From assembly GCA_035626815.1 (NCBI GenBank), contig DASPMY010000049.1:1-64000 (forward strand): a stretch of DNA of 64,000 nucleotides, in the 5' to 3' direction. Every line of letters begins with the position of its first letter. The stretch's first letter is position 1. Origin of the DNA: Croceibacterium_A sp035626815. Its GTDB lineage: Bacteria; Pseudomonadota; Alphaproteobacteria; Sphingomonadales; Sphingomonadaceae. Shown here one piece after another: positions 15,676-24,711 of this stretch. Made by a program: the position numbers and the translations under genes. Under the pieces are notes generated by a model that was given only the letters and a program-made list of their open reading frames with translations, was not told the origin of the DNA and did not search any database.

Positions 15676-17106
15676 ATGACGCAATCTTTCCCCGCGCGGC
15701 GCCGCCGCGCGGCATGGCTCCTTCCTGCCCTTTTGACAGGGGCATGCGCCTCGGTGCCTGACGTGAGCGAGGCACCCGCGATCAGGGCTCCCAGCGAGCA
15801 CGCCGCAGCGGTTGCGCTCGCCGGCTCGCAGGCCGCCTGGCCGGGAGACGGCTGGTGGCATGCCTACGGCGACCCACAGCTTGCTCGCCTGATCGAGCAA
15901 GCACTCGCTGACTCGCCGGACCTCGCTGCCGCGGCGGCGCGGATGCGCGCGGCCGAGGGATACACGCAGCGCGCGAGCGCAGCGCTGAAGCCGACAGTCG
16001 ATGCCTTCGCCGAACCCGAGTTTTCGCGTCAAAGCGAGAACAACGGCCCACCGGACCCCTTGGGGCCGGGTGGCTGGGACGACCGCGGCCGCGTCGGCCT
16101 TACGTTGTCGTTCGACCTCGATCTGTGGGGCAAGAACCGCGCCGCGTTTCGCGCCGCTGAGGCGGACGCTGACGCCGCGCGGTTCGAAATGGCCGAAGTT
16201 CGGCTCGGCCTGACCACTGGCATCGCCTCGACCTATGCCGAGCTGGCCTCGCTCTACGCGCGGCGCGACACACTGGCTGGCTCGGTCGACTTGCGCGAAC
16301 AGACGGCGACGCTGGTCGCGCGGCGCGTCGAACAAGGTCTCGATACCCAAGGCGAGCTCAAGCAGGCCACGGCCCGCGTGTCGCAGGCCCGCGCCGATCT
16401 CGAAGCGACCGACGAGGCCCTTGCTCTTACACGCAACGCCCTCGCGGCCCTGATCGGCGCCGGGCCCGACACGGCCCTCGATATAGAACGCCCGCGTCTC
16501 GCGGCGCTCCAGACCCAGGGACTGCCCGCCACCGCATCGCTCGATCTCATCGGGCGCCGGCCGGACATCGCTGCGGCTCGCGCCCGTGTCGAGGCGGCGG
16601 ACGAGCGCGTCAGCGAAGCCCGCGCCGAGTTCTACCCGAACGTCAACCTGAGCGCGCTGATCGGCTTGCAGGCCGTCGGGCTCGGCAACCTGTTCTCGGG
16701 CGGTTCGCAGTTCGGCAGCATCGGGCCCGCGGTTAGTCTGCCGATCTTTCACGGCGGCGCCCTCGAGGGCCAGTACCGTGGCCGCCGCGGCCAATACGAC
16801 GAAGCCGTCGCAGGCTACGACGGCCGCGTGATCGCTGCCCTTCGCGAAACGGCGGACGCCGTGACGAGTCAGCGACGGCTGGTTTCACGGCTGGTGGAAT
16901 CCCGGCGGGCGTTGGCCGACTTCGAAGACGCCAATCGGCTGATGCGCAGCCGCTACGAACATGGCCTCGCCAGCTACCTCGATGTGCTGTCCGCGGAGGA
17001 AGGCGTCCTTGCCGCCCGCCGCACTGTCGCGGAGCTCGAGACTCGCGCTTTCACCCTCGATGTCGCGCTGATCCGCGCGCTTGGCGGTGGCTTCGCCGCG
17101 GCCTGA
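15676..17106 (+). CDS. RND/MFS efflux outer membrane lipoprotein (OprM/NodT family)
   Basis: This 476-residue outer-membrane factor has a lipoprotein signal (WLLPALLTGAC) and the two OEP repeats that form the TolC-like barrel and coiled-coil tunnel: residues about 60-260 (WWHAYGDPQLARLIEQALA) and 280-470 (LIGRRPDIAAARARVEAADE, then FYPNVNLSALIGLQ). The ATG at 15676 follows AGGGA. It is the first gene of a three-part export system with the HlyD-like adaptor and DHA2 transporter downstream (gap 22 bases). Substrate unknown; control is by the divergent TetR. Confidence 0.92.
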   Translation: MTQSFPARRRRAAWLLPALLTGACASVPDVSEAPAIRAPSEHAAAVALAGSQAAWPGDGWWHAYGDPQLARLIEQALADSPDLAAAAARMRAAEGYTQRASAALKPTVDAFAEPEFSRQSENNGPPDPLGPGGWDDRGRVGLTLSFDLDLWGKNRAAFRAAEADADAARFEMAEVRLGLTTGIASTYAELASLYARRDTLAGSVDLREQTATLVARRVEQGLDTQGELKQATARVSQARADLEATDEALALTRNALAALIGAGPDTALDIERPRLAALQTQGLPATASLDLIGRRPDIAAARARVEAADERVSEARAEFYPNVNLSALIGLQAVGLGNLFSGGSQFGSIGPAVSLPIFHGGALEGQYRGRRGQYDEAVAGYDGRVIAALRETADAVTSQRRLVSRLVESRRALADFEDANRLMRSRYEHGLASYLDVLSAEEGVLAARRTVAELETRAFTLDVALIRALGGGFAAA

Positions 17107-17128
17107 TCAACTCAACAGGAGACTACAA

Positions 17129-18316
17129 ATGGCTGACAGAGATCCCATCGAACTGCACGAGAGCTTTGAACGGGCGGAGCAAGTCCGCTTCGACGCGCAG
17201 CCTCCCACCGACCAGGCCGCCGGCAAGAAGCGCCGGCTCAGGGTGGCGCTCGCGCTGTTGGCGGGTAAGGTGCTGATCGGCGCCGGCGCCTGGTTGCTGA
17301 TGGACGGCGACCACGTCTCGACCGACAACGCTTATGTCGCTGCGGACTCCGCGCAAGTCACGCCGCTGGTTTCGGCGGCAGTGGCGTCGGTTCCGGTCGC
17401 CAACACCCAGCATGTCCGCAAGGGCCAAATCCTGCTGGTGCTCGACGACCGCGATGCACGACTGGCGGTCGCCAAGGCCGAGGCCGAATACCTAAAGGCG
17501 CGGCGTCAATTCGCGCAAACCGCGGCGACCAGCGGATCGCTCGCCGCCCAGGTCAGCGCTCGCGAGGCCGATATCGGCCAAGCCCAAGCGCAGCTTGCCG
17601 CCGCGGAGGCCAACTTCGGCAAGGCGCGCATCGACTTGTCGCGCCGGTCTGAGCTCGCCTCGTCAGGGGCGGTTTCGGGCGAAGAGCTGACGATCGCGCG
17701 GAATGCCTATTCGACCGCGCAGGCCAATCTCGCGCTGGCACGTTCGGCAGTCGCGCAGGCAGCCGCGACCCGCAGCGCGGCGCGCGAGACCTGGGCCGCA
17801 AACCAGGCGCTGATTGCCGGCACAACCGCCGACACCAGCCCTGAAGTTGCGGCGGCCAGGGCGCGGCTCGACCAAGCGAGGCTCGATCTTGAGCGCACCG
17901 TCATTCGCGCTCCGATCGACGGCGTCGTCACCAACCGACAGGTTCAGATCGGCCAGCGCATCGCCGCCGGTACGCCGGTGATGACGATTGTCCCGCTAAA
18001 CAGCGTCTACGTCGACGCCAACTTCAAGGAAGGCCAGCTCACGGAAGTCCAGCCGGGCCAGCCCGTCGAGCTGGTCTCCGATCTCTACGGAGACGAGGTC
18101 GTCTACCATGGGCGGGTAACCGGGTTCTCCGGCGGGACGGGATCGGCCTTCGCGCTGATCCCGGCGCAGAACGCGACCGGCAACTGGATCAAGGTGGTGC
18201 AGCGTCTGCCGGTGCGGATCGCGCTCGATCCGCGCGAGCTGGCCCGGCACCCGCTGCGCGTCGGCCTGTCGATGGAAGCCACCATCGACCTCTCGCCAAA
18301 GCCGCGGAGGGGATGA
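17129..18316 (+). CDS. HlyD/EmrA-family periplasmic adaptor
   Basis: This 395-residue membrane fusion protein has one N-terminal transmembrane helix (about 40-58), then the lipoyl/barrel-sandwich start DNAYVAADSAQVTPLVSA, a long alpha-helical hairpin, and the second lipoyl half TVIRAPIDGVVTNRQVQIGQ. It bridges the inner-membrane DHA2 transporter to the outer-membrane factor. CAGGAGA lies upstream of ATG 17129. Its TGA overlaps the transporter ATG (18313). Confidence 0.92.
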   Translation: MADRDPIELHESFERAEQVRFDAQPPTDQAAGKKRRLRVALALLAGKVLIGAGAWLLMDGDHVSTDNAYVAADSAQVTPLVSAAVASVPVANTQHVRKGQILLVLDDRDARLAVAKAEAEYLKARRQFAQTAATSGSLAAQVSAREADIGQAQAQLAAAEANFGKARIDLSRRSELASSGAVSGEELTIARNAYSTAQANLALARSAVAQAAATRSAARETWAANQALIAGTTADTSPEVAAARARLDQARLDLERTVIRAPIDGVVTNRQVQIGQRIAAGTPVMTIVPLNSVYVDANFKEGQLTEVQPGQPVELVSDLYGDEVVYHGRVTGFSGGTGSAFALIPAQNATGNWIKVVQRLPVRIALDPRELARHPLRVGLSMEATIDLSPKPRRG

Positions 18317-19851
18317 TGCGCGCAGATCCGGAAACACAACCGGCGATGGGCAAGGGGACGCTGGTCCTCGCCTGCTTCGTCCTCGCCTTCACCAACTTCA
18401 TGGTCGTGCTCGACACGACCATCGCCAACGTGTCGGTGGCGCACATCGCCGGCGGGCTGGGCATCTCGTCGAGCGAGGGGACGTGGGTGATCACGTCCTA
18501 TGCCGTGGCCGAGGCGATCTGCGTCCCCCTCACGGGGTGGCTGTCGCGCCGGTTCGGGACTGTCCGCGTGTTCGTGTTCGGAATGGCCGGGTTCGGGGTG
18601 TTCTCGTTCCTGTGCGGCATCGCCCCGAGCCTCGGCGCGCTGATCGCGTTCCGTGTCGGCCAGGGCCTGTGCGGCGGGCCGCTGATGCCGATCAGCCAGA
18701 CCCTGCTGCTGCGCATCTTCCCCAAGGAGAAGCATGCGATGGCGACCGGCGTGTGGGCGATGACCACCATCGTCGCGCCGATCCTCGGTCCGATCCTCGG
18801 CGGCACGATCAGCGACAGCTGGGGCTGGCACTGGATCTTCTTCATCAACATCCCGATCGCCATCGTCTGCGCGCTGAGCGCGCTGGTGTTCCTGCGCAAA
18901 GCGGAGACCCGGATCGAGCGCGTGCCGATCGATGTCATCGGCATGATCCTGCTGGTGATCTGGGTCGGTACGCTGCAGCTGATGCTCGATCTCGGCCGCG
19001 AGCACGACTGGTTCGGCGATCCCATGATCGTGACGCTCGGCGTCACGGCCGCCGTGGGCTTCGTCTGGTTCCTCTATTGGGAGCTCTTCGCCAAGGAGCC
19101 CGCGGTCAACCTGCGGGTGTTCCGCTACCGCGGCTTCGCGGTCAGCGTGCTCGCGCTGGTGTTCGCCTACGGCACGTTCTTCGCCAGCCTGGTGGTGATC
19201 CCGCAGTGGCTGCAAGGCTCGCTCGGCTACACCGCGACGTGGGCCGGATACGCGACCGCGTTCAATGGCGTGGGCGCGGTAATGATGGCTCCCGTCGTCT
19301 CCAAGCTGGCGACGCGGGTCGATGAGCGCCTGCTTGTGTCGTTCGGCATCCTCTGGCTCGGCGCGACATCGCTGATCCGGGTGTTCTGGTGGACCAGCGA
19401 TGCCGACTTCTGGACGCTCGCCTTGCCGCAGCTGATCCAGGGGGCCGGGATGCCCTTCTTCTTCATCCCGCTGACCACGCTGGCGCTGGGAGCCGTTCGC
19501 GAAAACGAGGTCGCATCCGCTGCGGGCGTGATGAACTTCCTGCGGACGATGTCGGGCGCGGTCGGCACGGCGATCGTCACGACCACCTGGTACGACGGCG
19601 CTCAAGGCATCCGCAGCGAGCTGTCCGGCGTCCTCCATGGCGTTCCACAAACGCTGCAGGCTCTGCAGGCGCAGGGATATTCGGAGGCCCAGGCCCGGCA
19701 GGTCGTCAGCCAGCTCGTCGACAGCCAAAGCACCGCGCTCGCGACCGGCTCGATCTTCGTCACCGCGGCCATGGTCTTTGCCGCTGCCGCTGCAATCGTC
19801 TGGCTCGCGCCGCGTCCGAGGTACGCCGTCGCGGCCGGCCACTCGCATTAA
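18313..19851 (+). CDS. DHA2 family MFS multidrug transporter (EmrB-like)
   Basis: This 512-residue transporter has 14 predicted helices and the drug/H+ antiporter motifs: motif D1 MVVLDTTIANVSVAHIAG in TM1, motif A GWLSRRFGTVRVFVFG, and motif C with VAPILGPILGGTISD in TM5. It is translationally coupled to the adaptor gene, completing an EmrAB-TolC type tripartite pump. In sphingomonads such pumps export aromatic or antibiotic compounds; the substrate here is not known. Confidence 0.93.
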   Translation: MMRADPETQPAMGKGTLVLACFVLAFTNFMVVLDTTIANVSVAHIAGGLGISSSEGTWVITSYAVAEAICVPLTGWLSRRFGTVRVFVFGMAGFGVFSFLCGIAPSLGALIAFRVGQGLCGGPLMPISQTLLLRIFPKEKHAMATGVWAMTTIVAPILGPILGGTISDSWGWHWIFFINIPIAIVCALSALVFLRKAETRIERVPIDVIGMILLVIWVGTLQLMLDLGREHDWFGDPMIVTLGVTAAVGFVWFLYWELFAKEPAVNLRVFRYRGFAVSVLALVFAYGTFFASLVVIPQWLQGSLGYTATWAGYATAFNGVGAVMMAPVVSKLATRVDERLLVSFGILWLGATSLIRVFWWTSDADFWTLALPQLIQGAGMPFFFIPLTTLALGAVRENEVASAAGVMNFLRTMSGAVGTAIVTTTWYDGAQGIRSELSGVLHGVPQTLQALQAQGYSEAQARQVVSQLVDSQSTALATGSIFVTAAMVFAAAAAIVWLAPRPRYAVAAGHSH

Positions 19852-19862
19852 GGACTTGGAAC

Positions 19863-20138
19863 ATGACTGGCTTATTCGTCGCATTGGGCCTGCTGGGAGG
19901 GACGCTTACTTATTCGCTGCCCCCCGCGAAACCAGAACAGCCGACTGTTCTCGCCGCTCCGCAGCCCGAGAAGACGGCTCGCCTGCGCAGACCGACCGGC
20001 TCCATTCGCCCCGACCTCGAGCTCGAACGGCCTATCGAATGCGGTCGGACGCTGGCGCGCAAGGTTACGCGCTATGGCACGATCCGGATCGGCGCTGCAT
20101 GTCAGTCGCCGGCCGTGGATGGGAGGACCGGTTCATGA
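19863..20138 (+). CDS. Small exported protein of unknown function
   Basis: The 91-residue protein begins with a hydrophobic segment (MTGLFVALGLLGGTLTYSL) followed by a Pro-rich linker and a basic tail with two cysteines. AAGGAC precedes ATG 19863, and its stop overlaps the next ATG as ATGA, so it is part of the pump operon. No family is recognised. Confidence 0.55.
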   Translation: MTGLFVALGLLGGTLTYSLPPAKPEQPTVLAAPQPEKTARLRRPTGSIRPDLELERPIECGRTLARKVTRYGTIRIGAACQSPAVDGRTGS

Positions 20139-20647
20139 GGAAAGAGCAGAAGATCGTCGCCATCGGCGCGGCGAGCGGGATCGCCGCAATGCTCGCGGGC
20201 ATGTTCGGCTTGTCGAGCCTGATGCCAGCGTTGCCGGTTACGGCCGATGCCGGGGAGCGGCTCGCGTTCGCGGCGCAATGGACCGCACTGGCCGCGCTGC
20301 CGCTATTCCTCGCCATCACGGCGGTCGGCAACGCGCGGTTCAAGAGCGACGCGATCGACCCGACCGCGGGCAAGGACGACCGGGCGATGATCATCAACGG
20401 GCGGATGGTCGACAATACGCTGCAGCAGTTCGCCTTGTTCGTGAGCGCATCGTTCGCCGTGGCGGCGAGCGCCGCGGGCAATGCGCTCAACGTGATCGCC
20501 ATGGGCGCGATCATATTCGTGGTCGCCCGGCTCGCGTTCTGGGTCGGCTATCGCGTCGATCCGCTGTACCGCGCGTTCGGCATGGCGGCGACGTCCTACC
20601 TCAACGTCGTACTGTTCGGCACAGCGATCTGGCAGGCATGGCAATGA
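20135..20647 (+). CDS. MAPEG family membrane protein
   Basis: This 170-residue four-helix membrane protein has the MAPEG-like pattern in the middle (NGRMVDNTLQQFALFVSASF) and VARLAFWVGYRVDPLYRAFG in the third and fourth helices. MAPEG proteins include glutathione-dependent detoxifying enzymes, which would suit a place behind an efflux pump, though many bacterial members have no known activity. ATG 20135 overlaps the preceding stop. Confidence 0.75.
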   Translation: MRKEQKIVAIGAASGIAAMLAGMFGLSSLMPALPVTADAGERLAFAAQWTALAALPLFLAITAVGNARFKSDAIDPTAGKDDRAMIINGRMVDNTLQQFALFVSASFAVAASAAGNALNVIAMGAIIFVVARLAFWVGYRVDPLYRAFGMAATSYLNVVLFGTAIWQAWQ

Positions 20648-21051
20648 TCGGCGTGGCTTCAAAGCGGCTGTCCCTCAGCCCTGCGGCGGCGCAATATTCT
20701 CTCGCCGGCGTGTTCTTCGTCCTGGGCGGCTGGTGTCTGGTGGCGCCGGACTCGGTCATGACGTTGGCCTTCCGGCCCGAGTACCACTCGAGTGATCGGC
20801 TCGTTTCGTTTCTGCTCGGGGGCTTCGGAGCGCAGGCGCTGATCGCCGGGCTGTTCGCCGCCTTCTCCGTATTCACGCGGCGCACCTTTGCTGCCTATGG
20901 CGTCGCACTGCTGCCCTTTTTCGTCTTCGATTACTGGTTCTATTTTGTTGAACCCATTTTGACGCCGATTGGCTTGCTCGATGCTGCCGGAAACGTGGTC
21001 ATGCTGACGCTGTGCTGGATCGGCTGGAGGAGCAGGCCCGACCAGGTGTAA
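20644..21051 (+). CDS. Four-helix integral membrane protein, unknown
   Basis: The 135-residue protein has four hydrophobic segments, with GVFFVLGGWCLVAPDSVMTL in the first and aromatic-rich FFVFDYWFYFVEPIL in the third. The start overlaps the MAPEG stop (ATGA); an ATG six bases earlier is equally possible. It is the last gene of the pump operon. Function unknown. Confidence 0.65.
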   Translation: MIGVASKRLSLSPAAAQYSLAGVFFVLGGWCLVAPDSVMTLAFRPEYHSSDRLVSFLLGGFGAQALIAGLFAAFSVFTRRTFAAYGVALLPFFVFDYWFYFVEPILTPIGLLDAAGNVVMLTLCWIGWRSRPDQV

Positions 21052-21364
21052 TGCCCTTCGCTGCGCGCATCGGCGTTTTTCCTACTCTAGGCGGCGCCCA
21101 ATGGCCGCCGAAGAGCTCGTCCGCGAATGCCTCGCCGGTCCGCCAATGCGGACCGGCCGCTCGCGGCCGATTGCAGATCTCGCGGGCGGGTTCATTGCAA
21201 GAAGCCGTCGCCCAGGCCAAGTGCCTGGTCAGCCGGATTGCCCGTTTGAATGGGCCTGGAGTGGGATTACGCCTTCCCGCCCGGTGTGCCTCAAGCAGGT
21301 CCCAAGTCGAACGACAAGCTCAAGGGCCCTTCCGCAGCAGGCTTCCAATTCCGCTATTGAAAGG
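21052..21364. other. Intergenic stretch at the island's tRNA-proximal end
   Basis: I see no gene here. It contains a perfect inverted repeat (21134-21157) and ends directly at the CCA end of tRNA-Thr. No integrase remnant was recognised. Confidence 0.5.
21134..21157. terminator. Perfect inverted repeat, terminator- or REP-like
   Basis: GCCGGTCCGC and GCGGACCGGC flank a CAAT loop in a perfect 10-bp stem, about 80 bases after the last gene of the efflux operon. It may terminate that operon. There is no T-tract, so a REP-type palindrome is the alternative. Confidence 0.5.
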
Positions 21365-21440
21365 ATGGTGCCGCTTAACGGACTCGAACCGTTGACCCCA
21401 TCATTACGAATGATGTGCTCTACCAACTGAGCTAAAGCGG
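21365..21440 (-). tRNA. tRNA-Thr (anticodon CGT)
   Basis: This is a complete 76-base cloverleaf on the minus strand: acceptor GCCGCTT pairing with AAGCGGC, D arm GCTC/GAGC, anticodon loop TTCGTAA giving CGT, T arm AACGG/CCGTT, and encoded CCA. Partial copies of its 3' half at 14566 and 14823 suggest it has served as an integration target. Confidence 0.96.
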
Positions 21441-21484
21441 CATTGGCGCGGCCCTTATCGGGCTTGCGCGCTCCTCGCAAGAAG

Positions 21485-21558
21485 TGGAGGCCCGAGCCGG
21501 AATCGAACCGGCGTGCAAGGATTTGCAGTCCTCTGCGTAACCACTCCGCCATCGGGCC
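21485..21558 (-). tRNA. tRNA-Cys (anticodon GCA)
   Basis: This is a complete 74-base cloverleaf: acceptor GGCCCGA with TCGGGCC, anticodon loop CTGCAAA giving GCA, T arm GCCGG/CCGGC, the discriminator T typical of tRNA-Cys, and encoded CCA. Confidence 0.96.
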
Positions 21559-21635
21559 GGAACGCGCGCCCCTAGCGAATGGGGGGTGGGCGCGCAACCT
21601 TGCTGACCGGCCTGCGAAAGCGTAGCCCACCGCGC

Positions 21636-23108
21636 ATGGCCGACGAAGTCAGGATGCAGCGGATCGCCGGGCACAGCGAGGAGCGCTTCCTCGGCTCCGA
21701 CGTGTTCGAGAGCAGCGGCCGCAACCTGCCGCCGCCCCGCCGCGGCGGCACGGTGCGCGAGGCGGCGCGCGAGATCGACGTCTACCACCGCTGCGACGTG
21801 GTCGTCGTCGGCGGCGGCCCGGCGGGCTGCGCGGCTGCATGGGCGGCGGCGAAGGCCGGCGCGGAGGTGACGCTGGTCGAGCGCTACAACTGCCTCGGCG
21901 GGCTCTCGACCGGCGGCCTGGTCATGTGGATCGACCGCATGACCGACTGGGCCGGCAACCCCGTCATCCAGGGTTTCGCGCGCGCGTTCATCGAGCGCAT
22001 GCCGGCCGACGCCGTCGCCGGGCCGGCGCGGGCCGCCTGGGGCTCGCAGGACCCGGCCAAGGTCCAGTACTGGCAGAACCGGACGACCGCGTTCCACGGC
22101 ATCGTCCAGTGGGCCCCGACGCTCGATCCCGAGCGGATGAAGCTCAACAACCAGGAGATGCTGCTCGCCGCGGGCGTGCGCCTCGTGTTCCACGCCTGGG
22201 CCGCGCGGCCGCTGGTCGAGGGCGGCGCCTGCACCGGCGTGGTGTTCGAGAGCAAGGCCGGGCGCCAGGCGATCCTCGCCACGGTCGTCGTCGACACCAC
22301 CGGCGACGGCGACATGTTCGCCCGCGCCGGGGCCGAGTTCGACACCGACATCGAGGAAGGCGACGTCCACCACTCGATGAACACCGCGTGGATCGTCGGC
22401 GGGGTCGACATGGACCGGTGGATCGACTGGAAGATCCACCATCCGGACGAGCTGCGCGCGCTGATGGAGCGCGGGCGGCAGGAGCTCGGCTTCTTCCAGA
22501 CGCCGTACGTGACCTGGCGCCCGGACGTGGCGATGTGGCTCGGGCCGCGCCAGTCGGGCCTGTCGGCGCTCGACGTCGACGACATGACCGAGGTCGAGAT
22601 CCGCAGCCACCGGCTGATGGAAGGGCACACGCAGTTCTTCCGCCGCCACGCGCCGGGGTTCGAGCGGGCGTTCTCGCTCAACAGCGCGGCGCAGCTCGGC
22701 GTGCGGCACACGCGCAGGCTCGCCGGCGTCGCGCGGATCGAGCGCAAGGACTGGGGCGACAGCACCCCGGCGGCCGACGAGGTCGGGGTGAGCCCGTCGA
22801 TCAGCCCCAAGTTCCCGGTCGTCTCGGTGCCTTACGGCAGCCTCGTCCCGCGCGCCCTCGACGGCCTCCTGGCGGCCGGGCGGCACATCAGCTGCGACGC
22901 CAACAGCCACGGCTTCATGCGCGAGATCCCGCAGTGCTGGCTGACCGGGCATGCGGCGGGCGTCGGCGCGGCGGTGGCGGCCAACCGCGGCGTCCAGCCG
23001 CGCGCGGTCGACGTCGGCGAGGTCCGCGCGATCCTGCGCCAGCAGGGCGCGCACCTCGCCGATGACGTGGCGGTGGCCGCCGCGGGGCGGGCGGAGGCGG
23101 CCGAGTAG
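21636..23108 (+). CDS. FAD-dependent oxidoreductase (FAD_oxidored family)
   Basis: The 490-residue protein has an FAD-binding Rossmann fold near residues 45-80 (DVVVVGGGPAGCAAAWAA, then LVERYNCLGGLSTGGL) and the second FAD-contact block VVDTTGDGDMFARAGAEF. The C-terminal FAD-contact region reads LAAGRHISCDANSHGFMREI. This is the PF12831-type pattern; members act on varied substrates and none can be named. ATG 21636 is the first start after the tRNA. It is a single gene, converging with the L,D-transpeptidase gene. Confidence 0.83.
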   Translation: MADEVRMQRIAGHSEERFLGSDVFESSGRNLPPPRRGGTVREAAREIDVYHRCDVVVVGGGPAGCAAAWAAAKAGAEVTLVERYNCLGGLSTGGLVMWIDRMTDWAGNPVIQGFARAFIERMPADAVAGPARAAWGSQDPAKVQYWQNRTTAFHGIVQWAPTLDPERMKLNNQEMLLAAGVRLVFHAWAARPLVEGGACTGVVFESKAGRQAILATVVVDTTGDGDMFARAGAEFDTDIEEGDVHHSMNTAWIVGGVDMDRWIDWKIHHPDELRALMERGRQELGFFQTPYVTWRPDVAMWLGPRQSGLSALDVDDMTEVEIRSHRLMEGHTQFFRRHAPGFERAFSLNSAAQLGVRHTRRLAGVARIERKDWGDSTPAADEVGVSPSISPKFPVVSVPYGSLVPRALDGLLAAGRHISCDANSHGFMREIPQCWLTGHAAGVGAAVAANRGVQPRAVDVGEVRAILRQQGAHLADDVAVAAAGRAEAAE

Positions 23109-23112
23109 GCGC

Positions 23113-24411
23113 TTACGACGCCGAGGCGATGCCCGGCCGGCCGAACTCCATCTGCGGCATCGCCAGCGCATCGAACCCGTAGGGGTCGGCGCGGAACACC
23201 ACTCCGCTCCCGGCGCTCGGCGCGACGGTCAGGTAGGTCATGTAGACCGGCACCGGCCGGGGCAGCTCGAAGCTCTGCTCGAGCTGCGAGCTCGCCTGGG
23301 GCACGCGGTCGAACACCCACGAGGCGAAGCGGCGGTAGTCCTCGAGCCGCACGCAGCCGTTGCTCAGCCAGCGGTCGTCCTCGGCGAACAGCTCCTTGTG
23401 CGGCGTGTCGTGCAGGTAGATGCCGAAATCGTTGGGCATCTCGAACTTCATCTCGCCCATCGAGTTCCACGGGCCCGGCAGCTGGCGGACCATCACCGTC
23501 GGCGCCGCCTTGCCCGAGGCGATGGCCTTCCAGTTGACCGTTCGCGGGTCCACCCGCGGGGCGGTCAGGTCCCACTCGGCGAGCACCTCGTAGTGGAACT
23601 CGCTCAGGTACGACAGGCCCTGCTGGCCGATCCGCCTGGCGGTCAGCGAGCGGATCAGCTCGGGCGGCACGTACCAGTACGGGTTGGCCTTGGCGGTGCG
23701 CATCAGCACCGCCATCATCGGCGTCTTGGTCTCCGGCGAGCCGACGACGACGCGCATGCTGTCGGTGACCCGGTCGCGGTCGAACAGGTAGGCTTCGGCG
23801 GCGCCTGAATCGACCAGCACGTAGCGCTCGAAGGCGTTGGTCGCCGGCAGCCGCCAGGCGCGCTCCATGTTGATCGCGATGCGCCGCTCGTAATGCTCGG
23901 CCCCGGCGTTGAGCGAGGCGATCGTCGCGCGTCCGGCGATGCCGTCGGCGTCGAGGCCGTGGACCCGCTGGTACTCGCTGACCCGCTGGAACAGCGCCTC
24001 GTCGAAGCCGCCGCCGGGGGCGAGCCCGAGCCGCGTGCGCAACTGGTCGACCCGCCGCCCGGTCGAGCCGCGCCGGAGCGCCGCGCCCGCCGTGACCTGG
24101 GCTTGCGGCAGCGCGCCCCACGTCGAGCGATAGTCCTCCAGGCCCTGCGCCAGCTGCAGGAACACGGCGTGCGGCGCGCTCCTCTGCTCGCGATCCTCGC
24201 GCGAGCCACCGAAGATGCGCTGCAGCCAGTTGCGCGGCTTGCGCTTCTTGATCGCCACGCTGCTCATCTGCGGGTCGACGTAGACGAAGTCGACGCCCTG
24301 CTTGATCGAGCTGGGGACCGCGACCGGCTCGTCGCCGCGCGGCTGGGCGGCGAGCGGGACGGCCGCCAGCAAGGCCACGGCGCCGAATATCAGACGAAGG
24401 TTGTTGTGCAT
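23113..24411 (-). CDS. Periplasmic L,D-transpeptidase (YcbB/LdtD-like)
   Basis: This 432-residue exported enzyme forms 3-3 peptidoglycan cross-links or attaches proteins. It has a signal peptide (FGAVALLAAVPLAAQ), a scaffold region, a peptidoglycan-binding domain (RRVDQLRTRLGL and FQRVSEYQRVHGLDADGIAG), and a C-terminal YkuD domain with the catalytic block HDTPHKELF and WLSNGCVRLEDY (Cys nucleophile). ATG 24411 gives the signal peptide; the frame is open further upstream without similarity. It is a monocistronic gene. Confidence 0.92.
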   Translation of the reverse strand: MHNNLRLIFGAVALLAAVPLAAQPRGDEPVAVPSSIKQGVDFVYVDPQMSSVAIKKRKPRNWLQRIFGGSREDREQRSAPHAVFLQLAQGLEDYRSTWGALPQAQVTAGAALRRGSTGRRVDQLRTRLGLAPGGGFDEALFQRVSEYQRVHGLDADGIAGRATIASLNAGAEHYERRIAINMERAWRLPATNAFERYVLVDSGAAEAYLFDRDRVTDSMRVVVGSPETKTPMMAVLMRTAKANPYWYVPPELIRSLTARRIGQQGLSYLSEFHYEVLAEWDLTAPRVDPRTVNWKAIASGKAAPTVMVRQLPGPWNSMGEMKFEMPNDFGIYLHDTPHKELFAEDDRWLSNGCVRLEDYRRFASWVFDRVPQASSQLEQSFELPRPVPVYMTYLTVAPSAGSGVVFRADPYGFDALAMPQMEFGRPGIASAS

Positions 24412-24711
24412 CGATTTCGCGCCGTGGTGCCGGCGCGCTCCCGTTGTGGCTGTGGGGGTCAAACGCCCTGGCGGCCAATGGGTTGCCCCCGACTGAACGG
24501 GGGGCTGGCGATTCGGCGAGGTCTCGCGATGCGGATGGGTGACGAACTTGACGATTCTGACACGGTCCCAGGGGGAATTGTCGCCCTGGCCCGAAAGTGT
24601 CGCTTTGCGTGCCGCGAACGGCGCTTTTCTGCGGGTTTGCGAGGGAGGCCATGCGCAGACGCTGGCACGGGTGTGAGGCTGTAGGACAGTGAAAAATGGA
24701 GCGCCTAGAAC
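24412..24711. other. Intergenic region without a recognised gene
   Basis: This 300-base gap between two minus-strand genes holds the promoter region of the L,D-transpeptidase and the end of the upstream operon. I see no coding frame with support and no strong terminator. Confidence 0.4.

Noticed and set aside
14540..21440. An integrase gene for the tRNA-Thr island
   Set aside because: I looked for tyrosine recombinase motifs in the gaps and found none.
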